From Glutamicibacter mishrai (GTDB lineage Bacteria; Actinomycetota; Actinomycetes; Actinomycetales; Micrococcaceae): 64,000 nt of DNA. A program made the position numbers and the translations under genes. Shown in pieces: positions 45,171 to 54,889 of this stretch. The stretch spans positions 3,472,001 through 3,536,000 of the forward strand of contig NZ_CP032549.1 of NCBI RefSeq assembly GCF_012221945.1, read 5' to 3'. The notes beneath the pieces are model-generated. The model did no database searches, was not told the DNA's origin, and saw only the letters and a program-made list of their open reading frames with translations. How positions within the stretch are numbered: the stretch's first letter is position 1; each line of letters opens with the position of its first letter.

Positions 45171-45466
45171 GCAGTGCTTGGTGCCCCTTTTGTGAGCTTG
45201 ATGGTGGTGTTACTTTGTCCTTGGTTCCATTCTATCCAGTCAACGAGTTTTCGGGTGGAAATTCAGGCCTCAGCGTAAGTTCAGAACCTGAAAGTAGTCC
45301 TAAATGAATCTATTCTCAGCAGGTCGCGAACATATAGATTTGGTTACGGATTAGTACGTGTGGCCATTTTTGGGCAGAATGCGGCAACTCATATGGCAAG
45401 CTATGACAGCGGCTCAAAAATGATTTGCGAGCCCTATCCCCAAAAAGATTCACGGATTGGTAAGTA

Positions 45467-46393
45467 GTGCAGTCAAGGTTCATGCAGAAAATTCCGCGCC
45501 GAATAGGCATTGTAGGAATTACTGCTGCTCTCGTCGTCGCTGCAGGCTGTGGCCTGGCGAATCGCGAGAGCTCCTTTGAGATGCCCACGAGCGCCAACGC
45601 TGAATCATTGAACCTGCCTAGCGCTACGGACGCTGGCGAACAGATCGGCGTCGCCACCAAGCTTCCGATCTACTGGCTCGAAAATACTGATACGGGAGTC
45701 TTCCTGTACCGCGAGTATCTGGACGACACCCGCCACAGCGAACCCATTGGCGACGCCATTTGGACCCTGCTCTCCGCTGATCCCGCTGGACCGAATCGCT
45801 ACACCCTGCTCAAGCCGGCTGACGAAATCGGTGTATCGATCAGCAACACCAACGTCATCACCCTGGACCTTCCGGCCAAGGTGTTCAGCGCCCACCTCGA
45901 TGAGGGCCTTTCGGAACGATCTATCCAGCAGCTGGTGTTCACCGCCAGCGCTGCGGCCGCGAGTTCCGGGCTACTTGCGGGAGAATCCTCCCCGACCGTG
46001 AAGATCCTGGTCGACGGCCAGCCCAATGCAGATGTCTTCGGCGGCTATCGGATCAAGGACGTCTACGAACGCAACGCCAAGTTCATGGCACCGATCTGGA
46101 TTATTGATCCGCAGTACGGAACGGTGCTGAAGGAAGGCAAAGTCCGGATCAACGGACGGACCACGAACTTTGATATCGGGACGTTCTATTCCCTGCAGAA
46201 AAAGGACGCCGACGGCAAGCTCACAGTGATCACTGCCCAGAAGCAGGTCATCACCGGGAAAATCGAAAAGAGCGGCGCTTTCAGCATCACCGAGCGCCTA
46301 ACCCCTGGCTCATACAAGCTCACGTTCTGGGGCATGGAATCCGAATCCGAGGCGAAAGTCGGAGAAGTCACTTCAGATTTCACGGTGAAGTAA
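45467..46393 (+). CDS. GerMN-domain lipoprotein
   Basis: A 308-residue secreted lipoprotein: a basic N-terminus (MQKIPRRIGIVGITAALVVA) ending in the lipobox AAGCG. A GerMN domain follows at about 75-195 (LPIYWLENTDTGVFLYREYL ... SIQQLVFTASAAAASSGLL), and a C-terminal beta-rich Gmad2-like domain (VYERNAKFMAPIWIIDPQYG ... TERLTPGSYKLTFWG). GerMN domains occur in spore-germination proteins, but also in non-sporulating actinobacteria, where the role is unknown. GTG 45467 is used; the alternative ATG at 45482 also gives a good signal peptide. It stands alone, divergent from phoH. Confidence 0.85.
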   Translation: MQSRFMQKIPRRIGIVGITAALVVAAGCGLANRESSFEMPTSANAESLNLPSATDAGEQIGVATKLPIYWLENTDTGVFLYREYLDDTRHSEPIGDAIWTLLSADPAGPNRYTLLKPADEIGVSISNTNVITLDLPAKVFSAHLDEGLSERSIQQLVFTASAAAASSGLLAGESSPTVKILVDGQPNADVFGGYRIKDVYERNAKFMAPIWIIDPQYGTVLKEGKVRINGRTTNFDIGTFYSLQKKDADGKLTVITAQKQVITGKIEKSGAFSITERLTPGSYKLTFWGMESESEAKVGEVTSDFTVK

Positions 46394-46431
46394 CCACAAC
46401 TAGGACATTGCCGATCTAATCTGCATACAAG

Positions 46432-46467
46432 AATTCGCGGGCACCCTTAAACGGGTACCCGCGAATT
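46432..46467. terminator. Bidirectional terminator between GerMN gene and rsmE
   Basis: AATTCGCGGGcACCC pairs with GGGTaCCCGCGAATT (15 bp, one mismatch) around a six-base loop. It lies between two convergent genes. Confidence 0.8.
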
Positions 46468-46477
46468 GCTGGTTAAA

Positions 46478-47251
46478 TCACAGTTCGCCGAGCAGGTGGC
46501 GGATCAATACCAGGGCTGCCGGCCCGGCAGTAGAGGCCCTGAGCACGTGCTGTCCGAGCAGTGCGGCCTGAGCGCCGGCTTCTACGAAGGCCTGCAGCTC
46601 CGAATCCGAGATTCCGCCTTCCGGCCCCACGATCATTACGACCTTTTGACCTGATTGCGCTGAAGCACGCCACGATGATACGTGCGCGGCGACAGCTTCG
46701 GTGGCCTGCTCGTGCAGGACCAGGACCAGTGCGCCGGCTTGGACATCAGCGGCAATGGCCTTGGCCAGCTCCTTGGAATTCGTTGGAGCCAGGACCTCGG
46801 GCTCGAAAGCCCGACGGGATTGCTTTTGCGCAGAGCGGACTTGGGCTCGCCACTTGGCCAGGGCCTTTTCAGTCTTAGCCGAGTTCCAGCGCACGATGGA
46901 ACGGTCAGCCTGCCAGGGCCGGACGGCGAGCACACCGAGCTCGACTGCGGACTCGACAGCCTGCAGATCCCGATCGCCCTTGGACAGAGCCTGCACCAAG
47001 GTCACAGGGTGATCGCTGCCGACCTCTTGGGTCCTCTGGATCACCCTCGCGCTGAGCAGGTCCTTGCCCGTGCCCAGAACCTCAACCGTCAGCCGCAGTC
47101 CTTGGCCGTCAAGCAAGTCCAGGTGCTCACCGGCGGTGACCCGCTTGACGGTCACCGCATGGTGGGCCTCGGGGCCCGAGAGCTCAAAGGTATCCCCCGG
47201 AAGCGAGTTCTGCGCCAGTTCGGGGTCGATGACGAAGCTGTGGTTGCTCAT
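46478..47251 (-). CDS. rsmE: 16S rRNA (uracil1498-N3)-methyltransferase RsmE
   Basis: A SPOUT methyltransferase that makes m3U1498 in the decoding region. The 257-residue protein has an N-terminal PUA-like domain (SFVIDPELAQNSLPGDTFEL) and the trefoil-knot SAM site with MIVGPEGGISDSEL, LLGQHVLRASTAG. It begins two bases after the dnaJ stop on the minus strand, so the two are coupled, as in other actinobacteria. Confidence 0.94.
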   Translation of the reverse strand: MSNHSFVIDPELAQNSLPGDTFELSGPEAHHAVTVKRVTAGEHLDLLDGQGLRLTVEVLGTGKDLLSARVIQRTQEVGSDHPVTLVQALSKGDRDLQAVESAVELGVLAVRPWQADRSIVRWNSAKTEKALAKWRAQVRSAQKQSRRAFEPEVLAPTNSKELAKAIAADVQAGALVLVLHEQATEAVAAHVSSWRASAQSGQKVVMIVGPEGGISDSELQAFVEAGAQAALLGQHVLRASTAGPAALVLIRHLLGEL

Positions 47252-47253
47252 GC

Positions 47254-48381
47254 TTAGCGCTGGTTCAGCTTGTCGCGCAGCCGGGAGAACATGCCGCCGG
47301 AGTGCTCGACTCGGCCAGCGGTCAATTCCTCGCCACGAAGCTTTGCCAGCTGCTCGAGCAGGTCGCGCTGGGCGGCATCAAGCTTGGTCGGGGTCTCCAC
47401 CTGAAGGTGCACGATGATATCGCCACGCTTGCCGCCACGAAGGCGAGGCACGCCAAGACCTGGCAGGGTCACGGTGTCGCCGTCCTGGGCGCCTGCATCG
47501 ACATTGATCGGCTGCTCGCCGTCGAAAGTCTCGAGCGTGAGCTCGCAGCCCAGGGCCGCTGCGGTCATCGGCAGGCTCATCTTAGCGTGCAGATCGGTCT
47601 GAGCGCGTTCGAAGACCTTGTGGCGGCGCACGTCCACCTCGACGAAGAGGTTGCCATTGGGGCCGCCACCAGGACCGGCTTCACCCTGTCCGCGCAGCTG
47701 GATGCGGGTGCCGGAATCAACACCTGCAGGCACGTTCAGCGACTTGGAAACGTGCTCGCGTACGCGGCCTTCGCCGTTGCACTCCAGACAAGGGTCCGGA
47801 ATGGTGGTGCCGAAACCGCGGCAGGCAGCACAAGTTTCCACGGTCATCATCTGGCCGAGGAAGGAGCGCACTGGGCGCTGCACCTGGCCGGCACCGTGGC
47901 AGATGTCGCAGGTTACCGGGCTGGTGCCCTCGCGCGTGCAGGAACCATTGCAGGTCTTGCAGGTGACTGCGGTTTCCATCTCCAGCGGGTACACGGTGCC
48001 CTTGACGGCGTCTTCCAGGTCGATGGTGATGGTGATCAGCGCATCGCGGCCTGGCTGGGTGCGCGATGCCGGACCTTGGGCCTGTCCCCCGCCGAAGAAC
48101 TGTTCGAAGATGTCGCCGAACCCGCCGAAGCCCTGTCCGCCGCCAGCTCCGAATCCTGGGTGGCCGTTGCCGTTTTCGTCGCCGGTGGCATCATAGTTCG
48201 AGCGCTTGGTCTGGTCGGAAAGAACCTCGTAAGCGCGGGTCACAAGCTTAAACTGCTCTGCGGCGTCCTCGCTTGGATTCACATCCGGGTGCAGCTTGCG
48301 TGCCAGCTTTCGGTAGGCACTCTTGATTTCCTGAGGGGTCGCGTCCTTGGCAATGCCCAAGGTCTCGTAATGCGAGCTCAC
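47254..48381 (-). CDS. dnaJ: Molecular chaperone DnaJ (DnaJ2-type)
   Basis: DnaJ stimulates the ATPase of DnaK. The 375-residue protein has a J domain (HYETLGIAKDATPQEIKSAY with the HPD motif near residue 33), a Gly/Phe-rich linker (GFGAGGGQGFGGFGDIFEQF) and four zinc repeats (CKTCNGSC, CDICHGAG, CAACRGFG, CLECNGEG). A C-terminal client-binding domain closes the protein. GTG 48381 gives the normal N-terminus. It lies directly downstream of hrcA and so is probably under HrcA/CIRCE control; it matches the dnaJ2 locus of mycobacteria rather than the dnaK operon copy. Confidence 0.95.
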   Translation of the reverse strand: MSSHYETLGIAKDATPQEIKSAYRKLARKLHPDVNPSEDAAEQFKLVTRAYEVLSDQTKRSNYDATGDENGNGHPGFGAGGGQGFGGFGDIFEQFFGGGQAQGPASRTQPGRDALITITIDLEDAVKGTVYPLEMETAVTCKTCNGSCTREGTSPVTCDICHGAGQVQRPVRSFLGQMMTVETCAACRGFGTTIPDPCLECNGEGRVREHVSKSLNVPAGVDSGTRIQLRGQGEAGPGGGPNGNLFVEVDVRRHKVFERAQTDLHAKMSLPMTAAALGCELTLETFDGEQPINVDAGAQDGDTVTLPGLGVPRLRGGKRGDIIVHLQVETPTKLDAAQRDLLEQLAKLRGEELTAGRVEHSGGMFSRLRDKLNQR

Positions 48382-48447
48382 GTTATTCGCCGTGTCCTTT
48401 CCTAAAAATGCAAAATTCAAAAAATGCTAAGCGTATCGCCAGCGTAG

Positions 48448-49461
48448 TTAGTTCGCCAAAATCTTTGACAGGTAGCGGGCAACTGCCCGCACAGAGGCCA
48501 TCGAGGTCGGGTAGTTCATGCGGGTCGGACCGAGCACCCCGAGCTTGTTGCGCACATCCGAGCCGTACGTGGTTGCTACCACGGCTGCCTCCGATAGCTG
48601 CCCGTAGTGGTGTTCAGTGCCGATCGCCACGGCCACGCCGCGCGAATCGGCCTCAAGCTCGGAGAAGAGCTTAAGCAGCACTACCTGCTCTTCGAGGGCT
48701 TCGAGAACCGGGGTAATGCTCAAGGGGAAGTCGCCTTCCACGCGAGCCAGATTGGCTGTTCCAGCCATGATGATGCGCTGCGTATTCGCAGCTTGAGCCA
48801 TTTCCTCCAGCGCATGCAACACAGCATCGACCAACGGCTCGGCTTGCTGCTGCGGGCTCAAACCGGATCGCGACAGCTTGCCGCCCAGATCGGCCAGCTG
48901 CACGCCTTCAAAACTATTGAGCAGCCACAGCTTCAAATCAGCCAGTTCAGTATCCGTATACAGCCGCGGAACAGCCATCATGCGCTGGTCGACAGTGCCG
49001 TTGGAGGCGATCATCACCATCAGTACCTGGGTGCTGCCCAGGCTGACCAGCTCAAGGTTCTTCAGCGAAGCGGTGTCATAGTGCGGCACCTGGATCATCG
49101 CCACTTGGTTGGTCAGTCGAGCCAGCAGGCGCACGGTGCTCGTGAGCATCTCATCAAGGTCCGTGGAGCTGTCCAGGATCTTGTTGATGGCGTCGCGTTC
49201 AGCCCGCGACAGCGGCTTGAGCTCGCCGATCTCATCGACAAAGCGCCGGTAGCCCTTCTCGGTCGGGATCCGTCCCGAAGAAGTGTGGGGAGCCGCGATG
49301 AGGCCCTCTTCCTCAAGCAGGGCCATGTCATTCCTGATCGTGGCCGCGCTGACGCCAAGGTTGTGCCGATCAAGCAGCGCCTTGGAGCCAACCGGTTCAC
49401 GGGACTGGACGTAGTCTTCCACGATGGCGCGCAAAACATCCAAACGCCGAAGCTCACTCAC
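48448..49461 (-). CDS. hrcA: Heat-inducible transcription repressor HrcA
   Basis: HrcA represses heat-shock genes by binding CIRCE inverted repeats, and is itself maintained by GroEL. The 337-residue protein has an N-terminal winged helix (LRAIVEDYVQSREPVGSKAL ... GVSAATIRNDMALLEEEGLI), a GAF-like middle domain and the C-terminal IGTEHHYGQLSEAAVVATTY. A CIRCE-like repeat at 49496-49522 in its upstream region indicates self-regulation. dnaJ and rsmE follow in one operon. Confidence 0.95.
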   Translation of the reverse strand: MSELRRLDVLRAIVEDYVQSREPVGSKALLDRHNLGVSAATIRNDMALLEEEGLIAAPHTSSGRIPTEKGYRRFVDEIGELKPLSRAERDAINKILDSSTDLDEMLTSTVRLLARLTNQVAMIQVPHYDTASLKNLELVSLGSTQVLMVMIASNGTVDQRMMAVPRLYTDTELADLKLWLLNSFEGVQLADLGGKLSRSGLSPQQQAEPLVDAVLHALEEMAQAANTQRIIMAGTANLARVEGDFPLSITPVLEALEEQVVLLKLFSELEADSRGVAVAIGTEHHYGQLSEAAVVATTYGSDVRNKLGVLGPTRMNYPTSMASVRAVARYLSKILAN

Positions 49462-49495
49462 AACGCCACCTCCTTGGAATCCCTTTCAGAAGGGT

Positions 49496-49522
49496 TTGGC
49501 ACTCTAACCTGTCAAGTGCCAA
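49496..49522. promoter_or_regulatory. CIRCE operator upstream of hrcA
   Basis: TTGGCACTC-N9-AAGTGCCAA. The CIRCE consensus is TTAGCACTC-N9-GAGTGCTAA; the spacing is exact and 15 of 18 arm bases match. It lies 34 bases upstream of the hrcA start, so HrcA should repress its own operon. Confidence 0.85.
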
Positions 49523-49589
49523 GTCTAATACGTTCATCGGTTGCTAGCATTGGTTTTCGAGCGTATTCGATCACAGCGAAAGGCAGTAC

Positions 49590-50459
49590 GTGACTAATTA
49601 CTCCTGGGGACCGCAGGATCTCAGTGCTCCAGCAGCGAAAAAACTCCGACAGGTACCTATCGAGCGTGGCATGGTCCTGGAGGACGCCACCTCAGGCTGG
49701 GTCGGCGAGGTCATACGTACTGAAAAGTCTGGTGGCATGCGCATTATCGTCCTTGAGGACCGGCACGGCAAGACCCGTTCATTCCAGGCCGGATTCGGGT
49801 TCTACCTTGAAGGCGAGCCGGTGGAAATGGTTGACCCGGTGGCCAAGGCCGCGCAGCCGAAGACCATGGTCTCCGCTTCGGGATCCCGAGCGGTGTCCGG
49901 ACTCAAAGCTCGCGAAGCTCGTGCCAGCCGCATCTGGGTGGAAGGCAAACACGACGCCGAACTCGTGGAGAAAGTCTGGGGCCACGACCTGCGCGTCGAA
50001 GGCATCGTGGTCGAGCCCCTGCATGGCGTGGATGATCTCGCCGGCGCCATCCGCGACTTCGCGCCTTCTGCGGACCGCAGGCTCGGAATCCTCGTCGACC
50101 ACCTTGTCTCCGGTACCAAGGAAGCTCGCATCGTCGCCGAAGCCATGAAAGTCCCCGGGGCCGCGCAGAATGTGCTCATCCTCGGCCACCCGTATATCGA
50201 CGTGTGGCAGGCCATCAAGCCTTCGACCCTCGGGATCAAAGCATGGCCGGTGATCCCGAAGGGAACCGACTGGAAAACCGGGGTGCTGAAAGCCTTTGGC
50301 TGGCCGCATGAAACTGCCGAGGACATCGGCATCGGCTGGCAACGGATCCTGTCCACTGTCTCGCACTACGGGCAGCTGGAGCCACAACTGTTGGGAAGAA
50401 TAGAAGAATTGATCGATTTTCTGACAACCGAAGATTACGGTTTCCTAACAATTGACTAA
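49590..50459 (+). CDS. DUF3097 family protein
   Basis: A 289-residue actinobacterial protein. The first 70 residues form a small beta domain (RGMVLEDATSGWVGEVIRTE). The rest has a Toprim-like segment, RIWVEGKHDAELVEKVWG (about 110-127), and LGILVDHLVSGTKEARIV with the acidic pair. This is the usual DUF3097 layout. Its role is unknown; the Toprim resemblance suggests nucleic-acid binding, as inference. The start is GTG 49590, divergent from hrcA and so close to the CIRCE element that it might also respond to it. Confidence 0.88.
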   Translation: MTNYSWGPQDLSAPAAKKLRQVPIERGMVLEDATSGWVGEVIRTEKSGGMRIIVLEDRHGKTRSFQAGFGFYLEGEPVEMVDPVAKAAQPKTMVSASGSRAVSGLKAREARASRIWVEGKHDAELVEKVWGHDLRVEGIVVEPLHGVDDLAGAIRDFAPSADRRLGILVDHLVSGTKEARIVAEAMKVPGAAQNVLILGHPYIDVWQAIKPSTLGIKAWPVIPKGTDWKTGVLKAFGWPHETAEDIGIGWQRILSTVSHYGQLEPQLLGRIEELIDFLTTEDYGFLTID

Positions 50460-50551
50460 TAGTTGGACTTTAACCCTGTAATCTCACCGCCGGGTGAACC
50501 GTCCCGGCTATGATGGAGTTAACACCAGACACAGCAAGACAAGGAAAAATA

Positions 50552-50953
50552 GTGACTTCACGCCAGACGCAGTCATCGGAGAACTCGCGCTTCGAAGGGT
50601 CGCGAACTGCTGCGTTGCCGCTGACTCCTACTGAGGACCGGCAATGGTCAACGATGGCACACTTCGGCGCCATCCTCGGTTGCATTCCATCCGCTATTAT
50701 TTTTGCTGTCTTCCGCGACCGTGGAGCCTTTACAGCCCAGGAGTCCAAGGAAGCATTCAACTTCACTCTCCCGTTGACCATCCTCGCGATCGTACTGAAT
50801 GTATGCACGATCCTGCCGGGCATCGGATGGCTTTTCTCCGTGCTCGCAGTGGCGCTATGGGTTTACATGACGGTCTCAGGCGCCCTTGCGGCCATCCAGG
50901 CCAACAAGGGACGCCCTCACCGCTACAAGTTCAATCTTCGCCTGATGAAGTAG
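50552..50953 (+). CDS. DUF4870 membrane protein
   Basis: A 133-residue protein with a polar N-terminus and three hydrophobic segments (WSTMAHFGAILGCIPSAIIF, FTLPLTILAIVLNVCTILPG, LFSVLAVALWVYMTVSGALA). The DUF4870 pattern is RGAFTAQESKEAFNF, then ALAAIQANKGRPHRY at the end. The function is unknown. GTG 50552 with AAGGAA seven bases upstream is chosen over an ATG 14 codons earlier. It converges with hemW. Confidence 0.88.
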   Translation: MTSRQTQSSENSRFEGSRTAALPLTPTEDRQWSTMAHFGAILGCIPSAIIFAVFRDRGAFTAQESKEAFNFTLPLTILAIVLNVCTILPGIGWLFSVLAVALWVYMTVSGALAAIQANKGRPHRYKFNLRLMK

Positions 50954-50968
50954 TTCTACTGAACAGGA

Positions 50969-52198
50969 TCAGAAATCGAGTAATTCTCGCACCACGAGGT
51001 CGGCTAAGAGCCGGCCTCGTTGCGTTAACACGATAGTTCCAGCAAAAGCCGCCTGGGCATCGATGAGCTCATCGGCGATCAGCCCGGCAACCTTCCTGCG
51101 GCCCGTGTCATCGAGCTCGCTGATCTGCATGCCTGAACTCAGCCGGGTCAGCAGCATGGTCCGCTCCAACTGGGCAGCCTGCGCATCAGGGTATTCGCGA
51201 CCGTGCCCCGGAGAGATCCCGGCATCGATGCGCTGCTGGTAGGCGGCAGGATGCTTGACATTCCACCATCGCAGGCCGCCAACATGCGAGTGCGCTCCAG
51301 GGCCGGCGCCCCACCAGTCGCCGCCCTTCCAATACGCGATATTGTGCTGGCAGGCATTCGCAGGGGTCTTGGCCCAATTGCTCACTTCGTACCACGAGAA
51401 ACCGGCGGCGGCGAACATGTCATCAGCCAACTGGTACTTCTCGGCGTGATCGTCATCGTCGATATTCGGGACTTCCCCGCGACGAATCTGCGCGGCAAGC
51501 TTCGTTCCCTCTTCGATGATCAATGCGTAGGCAGAAATATGATCAGGCTTGTAGCTCAGCGCCGCTTCGATACTCGTGCGCCAATCCTCCAGCGACTCCC
51601 CCGGCGTGCCATAGATCAGGTCAACGCTGACATCCAGCCCGGCTTCGCGAGCCCAGGCAACAGCCTGCGGAACGCGCTTGGGATCGTGGGTGCGTTCGAG
51701 CACCTTGAGCACATGCGGCACAGCTGACTGCATGCCAAAAGACACGCGGGTAAATCCGCCATTGGCCAATTCCTGCAGGCTTTCACGGGTAACCGAATCA
51801 GGATTGGCTTCGGTGGTGATTTCAGCGCCCGGTTTCAGCCCGAAGTCCTTGCGGATCTGGTCAAGAACCGACACCAAATCGCTGGCCGGCAACAAGGTAG
51901 GCGTACCGCCTCCGAAGAATACCGTTTCGATCTCGCGGTGCGGCTGGCCGGAACGGTCCATCACCTCGCGCGCGAAACTGATCTCCTTGCCGACCGTGGC
52001 AGCGTAGGTCGCCTGGCTTGAGCCCGAGCCGAGCTCGGTGGCGGTGTACGTGTTGAAATCGCAATAGCCGCAGCGAACGGTGCAGAACGGAATATGCACA
52101 TAAAAGGACATGGTCCGCCCCTCAGCTTCATGCGCACATGAAGCTGGGAGCAGACCATCGGCTGGAGCCGGATCGCCGTCAGGCAGAACTGAAGGCAT
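50969..52198 (-). CDS. hemW: Radical SAM heme chaperone HemW
   Basis: HemW inserts heme into target proteins; it was long annotated as anaerobic coproporphyrinogen oxidase. The 409-residue protein has the iron-sulfur motif CTVRCGYCDFNTY (CX3CX2C), VFFGGGTPTLLP, and TTEANPDSVTRESLQELA, followed by the HemN C-terminal domain (DWWGAGPGAHSHVGG). An N-terminal extension MPSVLPDGDPAPADGLLP is typical of Micrococcaceae and supports the ATG at 52198. It begins immediately at the lepA stop codon, so the genes are coupled. Confidence 0.92.
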   Translation of the reverse strand: MPSVLPDGDPAPADGLLPASCAHEAEGRTMSFYVHIPFCTVRCGYCDFNTYTATELGSGSSQATYAATVGKEISFAREVMDRSGQPHREIETVFFGGGTPTLLPASDLVSVLDQIRKDFGLKPGAEITTEANPDSVTRESLQELANGGFTRVSFGMQSAVPHVLKVLERTHDPKRVPQAVAWAREAGLDVSVDLIYGTPGESLEDWRTSIEAALSYKPDHISAYALIIEEGTKLAAQIRRGEVPNIDDDDHAEKYQLADDMFAAAGFSWYEVSNWAKTPANACQHNIAYWKGGDWWGAGPGAHSHVGGLRWWNVKHPAAYQQRIDAGISPGHGREYPDAQAAQLERTMLLTRLSSGMQISELDDTGRRKVAGLIADELIDAQAAFAGTIVLTQRGRLLADLVVRELLDF

Positions 52199-54046
52199 CT
52201 ACTTCCTTTTCGGTTCGTCGGTGGACAGAGCCGCGATGAAGGCTTCCTGTGGAACTTCCACACGGCCAACCATCTTCATGCGCTTCTTGCCTTCCTTCTG
52301 CTTTTCCAGCAGCTTGCGCTTGCGGCTGATATCGCCGCCGTAGCACTTGGCCAAAACGTCCTTGCGGATGGCGCGGATGTTTTCGCGGGCAATGATCCGC
52401 GAACCGATCGCGGCCTGGATGGGAACTTCGAACTGCTGGCGAGGGATCAGCTCGCGCAGCTTCGAGGTCATCATGGTGCCGTAGGAGTAGGCCTTGTCGC
52501 GGTGGGTAATGGCGCTGAACGCGTCCACCTGATCACCCTGCAGCAAGATGTCGACCTTCACCAGATCGGCGACCTGCTCGCCATCAGCCTTCCAGTCCAG
52601 CGATGCGTACCCGCGGGTCTTGGACTTGAGCTGGTCGAAGAAGTCGAACACGATTTCCGCCAGCGGAAGGTGATAGCGCATTTCGACGCGATCTTCTGAC
52701 AGGTAATCCATGCCGCGCATGGTTCCACGACGCGACTGGCACAGTTCCATCACCGCGCCAATGAATTCGCTCGGGGCCAGAATGGTCGCAGCGACCATCG
52801 GCTCGTGCACTTCGAGGATCTTGCCGTCCGGGAACTCCGAAGGGTTGGTCACGGTGATCATCTGCTTGTCTTCGCCCATGACTTCGTAGACCACGTTCGG
52901 CGCGGTGGAGATCAGGTCCAGATTGAACTCCGTCTCCAGTCGCTGGCGAGTGATTTCCAAGTGCAAAAGGCCCAGGAAGCCCACACGGAAACCGAAGCCC
53001 AGGGCTACGGAAGTCTCCGGCTCGTAAGTCAGCGCGGCGTCGTTGAGCTGCAGTTTATCCAGTGCGTCACGCAGCACCGGGTAATCGGTGCCATCCATCG
53101 GGTACAGGCCGGAGAACACCATTGGCTTGGCTTCTTCGTAGCCGCCCAGCGATTCGCCGGCAGGCTTCAGGTAGTTGGTCACGGTATCGCCGACCTTGGA
53201 CTGGCGAACATCCTTCACGCCAGTGATCAGGTAGCCTACCTCGCCGACGCCCAAGCCCTTGGTCGGCTCTGGGTTCGGCGAGGAAACACCGATCTCCAAT
53301 AGCTCGTGGGTGGTGCCGGTGGACATCATCTGGATCTTCTCGCGAGGAGACAGGTTGCCGTCGACGACGCGAACGTAGGTCACCACGCCACGGTAGGTGT
53401 CGTATACCGAGTCGAAGATCATGGCGCGGGCTGGTGCCTTGGCATCGCCCACAGGAGGCGGCAGCTGCTTGATGACCTCATCGAGCAGGGCTTCTACGCC
53501 TTCGCCGGTTTTGCCGGAAACCTTCAGCACTTCTTCGGGCTCGCACCCGATGAGGTTCGCCAGCTCGGCGGCATACTTTTCAGGCTGCGCATTGGGCAAG
53601 TCAATCTTGTTCAGCACAGGAATGATCGTCAGATCGCCTTCGATGGCCAAGTAGAGGTTCGCCAGGGTCTGCGCTTCAATGCCCTGGGCCGCGTCAACCA
53701 GAAGGATCGCGCCTTCGCATGCCGCCAGCGAACGCGAAACTTCGTAAGTGAAGTCAACGTGTCCCGGGGTGTCGATCATATTCAGCGCGTAAGCGGTTCC
53801 GTCCTCGGATTCCCAAGGCATGCGCACTGCCTGGGACTTGATGGTGATACCGCGCTCGCGCTCAATATCCATGCGGTCCAGATATTGGGCCTTCATGTCG
53901 CGGGCCGAGACAACGCCGGTTAGCTGCAACATGCGGTCGGCCAGGGTCGACTTACCGTGGTCGATATGGGCAATGATGCAGAAGTTGCGGATAAGCGACG
54001 GATCGGTCGCGGCAGGCACCTGAGCGGTGCGGGCCAATGGAGACAC
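52199..54046 (-). CDS. lepA: Elongation factor 4 (LepA)
   Basis: LepA is a translational GTPase that helps stalled or mistranslocated ribosomes and late 30S assembly. The 615-residue protein has the G motifs [30 protein letters not shown] and NKIDLP, domain II, and the LepA-specific C-terminal domain ([20 protein letters not shown] ... [20 protein letters not shown]). It has the normal length. It is followed without a gap by hemW. Confidence 0.96.
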   Translation of the reverse strand: MSPLARTAQVPAATDPSLIRNFCIIAHIDHGKSTLADRMLQLTGVVSARDMKAQYLDRMDIERERGITIKSQAVRMPWESEDGTAYALNMIDTPGHVDFTYEVSRSLAACEGAILLVDAAQGIEAQTLANLYLAIEGDLTIIPVLNKIDLPNAQPEKYAAELANLIGCEPEEVLKVSGKTGEGVEALLDEVIKQLPPPVGDAKAPARAMIFDSVYDTYRGVVTYVRVVDGNLSPREKIQMMSTGTTHELLEIGVSSPNPEPTKGLGVGEVGYLITGVKDVRQSKVGDTVTNYLKPAGESLGGYEEAKPMVFSGLYPMDGTDYPVLRDALDKLQLNDAALTYEPETSVALGFGFRVGFLGLLHLEITRQRLETEFNLDLISTAPNVVYEVMGEDKQMITVTNPSEFPDGKILEVHEPMVAATILAPSEFIGAVMELCQSRRGTMRGMDYLSEDRVEMRYHLPLAEIVFDFFDQLKSKTRGYASLDWKADGEQVADLVKVDILLQGDQVDAFSAITHRDKAYSYGTMMTSKLRELIPRQQFEVPIQAAIGSRIIARENIRAIRKDVLAKCYGGDISRKRKLLEKQKEGKKRMKMVGRVEVPQEAFIAALSTDEPKRK

Positions 54047-54158
54047 CTAAACAGACCTCACTAGCTGACTAAAAGACGTAGTTGGATTAGGTTCCATTCT
54101 GTCATGATTTCCGAGTCATCACGTATTTCGACCGGCGACAGCTGGTAGTTTGTCGTTC

Positions 54159-54719
54159 ATGGCAGTGAATCCAGAGAAGATATTCAGTCTCGTGATGCGC
54201 CTGATCAAGCAGATCAATTCGACGCGCTCACGCACATCAGGGAACAACAGCACGAGGAGTTCCGGCCGCCGGAGCCCGCAAGGCGGCTCGCAGCAGCGTG
54301 CGGATAACTCCGGATCAACACATTCCGGTGGCTACCCCGGTGATTATCACGGACCCATTAACTTTGAATACCAGCCTTCGATGGACGGCAACGCGGATCC
54401 TGGCGAAATCGTATGGGGCTGGGTGCCCTACGAAGAGGACTACTCGCAGGGCAAGGACCGTCCGGTGCTGATCGTGGGGCGTGCAGAGGGGTGGCTTCTA
54501 GGTCTGATGCTCACCAGCAAGGACAAGAACAACTCCAACCAGCAGAATCCGGACTACATGGATATCGGCACTGGCGGTTGGGACCGTGAGCGCCGCCCGA
54601 GTGAGGTCAAGCTGGATCGCATTATCCGCTTGAACGACCAATCCGTACGCCGCGAAGGCGCCATCTTGGATCGGGAGCGATTCTCGAATGTGGTGAACGC
54701 CCTAAACGAACGAGCATAA
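54159..54719 (+). CDS. PemK/MazF-like protein without an adjacent antitoxin
   Basis: A 186-residue protein. The first 75 residues are low complexity, rich in Ser, Gly, Gln and Arg. The C-terminal 110 residues have the PemK/MazF fold pattern: DPGEIVWGWVPYEEDYSQGK, then DRPVLIVGRAEGWLLGLMLT and the late VKLDRIIRLNDQSVRREGAI. Typical toxins of this family are mRNA endoribonucleases. The long disordered N-terminus and the lack of an antitoxin gene within range suggest a chromosomal, possibly non-toxic relative. ATG 54159 is preferred to TTG 54150. It lies between lepA (divergent) and rpsT. Confidence 0.78.
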   Translation: MAVNPEKIFSLVMRLIKQINSTRSRTSGNNSTRSSGRRSPQGGSQQRADNSGSTHSGGYPGDYHGPINFEYQPSMDGNADPGEIVWGWVPYEEDYSQGKDRPVLIVGRAEGWLLGLMLTSKDKNNSNQQNPDYMDIGTGGWDRERRPSEVKLDRIIRLNDQSVRREGAILDRERFSNVVNALNERA

Positions 54720-54889
54720 GTACTCGTTGTTGGGCCCCGCGTCTGATAAAGTTAATCCTTGTGTGTTGCGCAGGTTGGGCAACACGCCCCCTTCGGGTCG
54801 CCATAGGTGCCCCACACCGCTCAGTCGATGGCCTGAAGGATGAACCCTCTACCGACCGTATAAAACGATAAACGAGAGAGTTTATTAAA

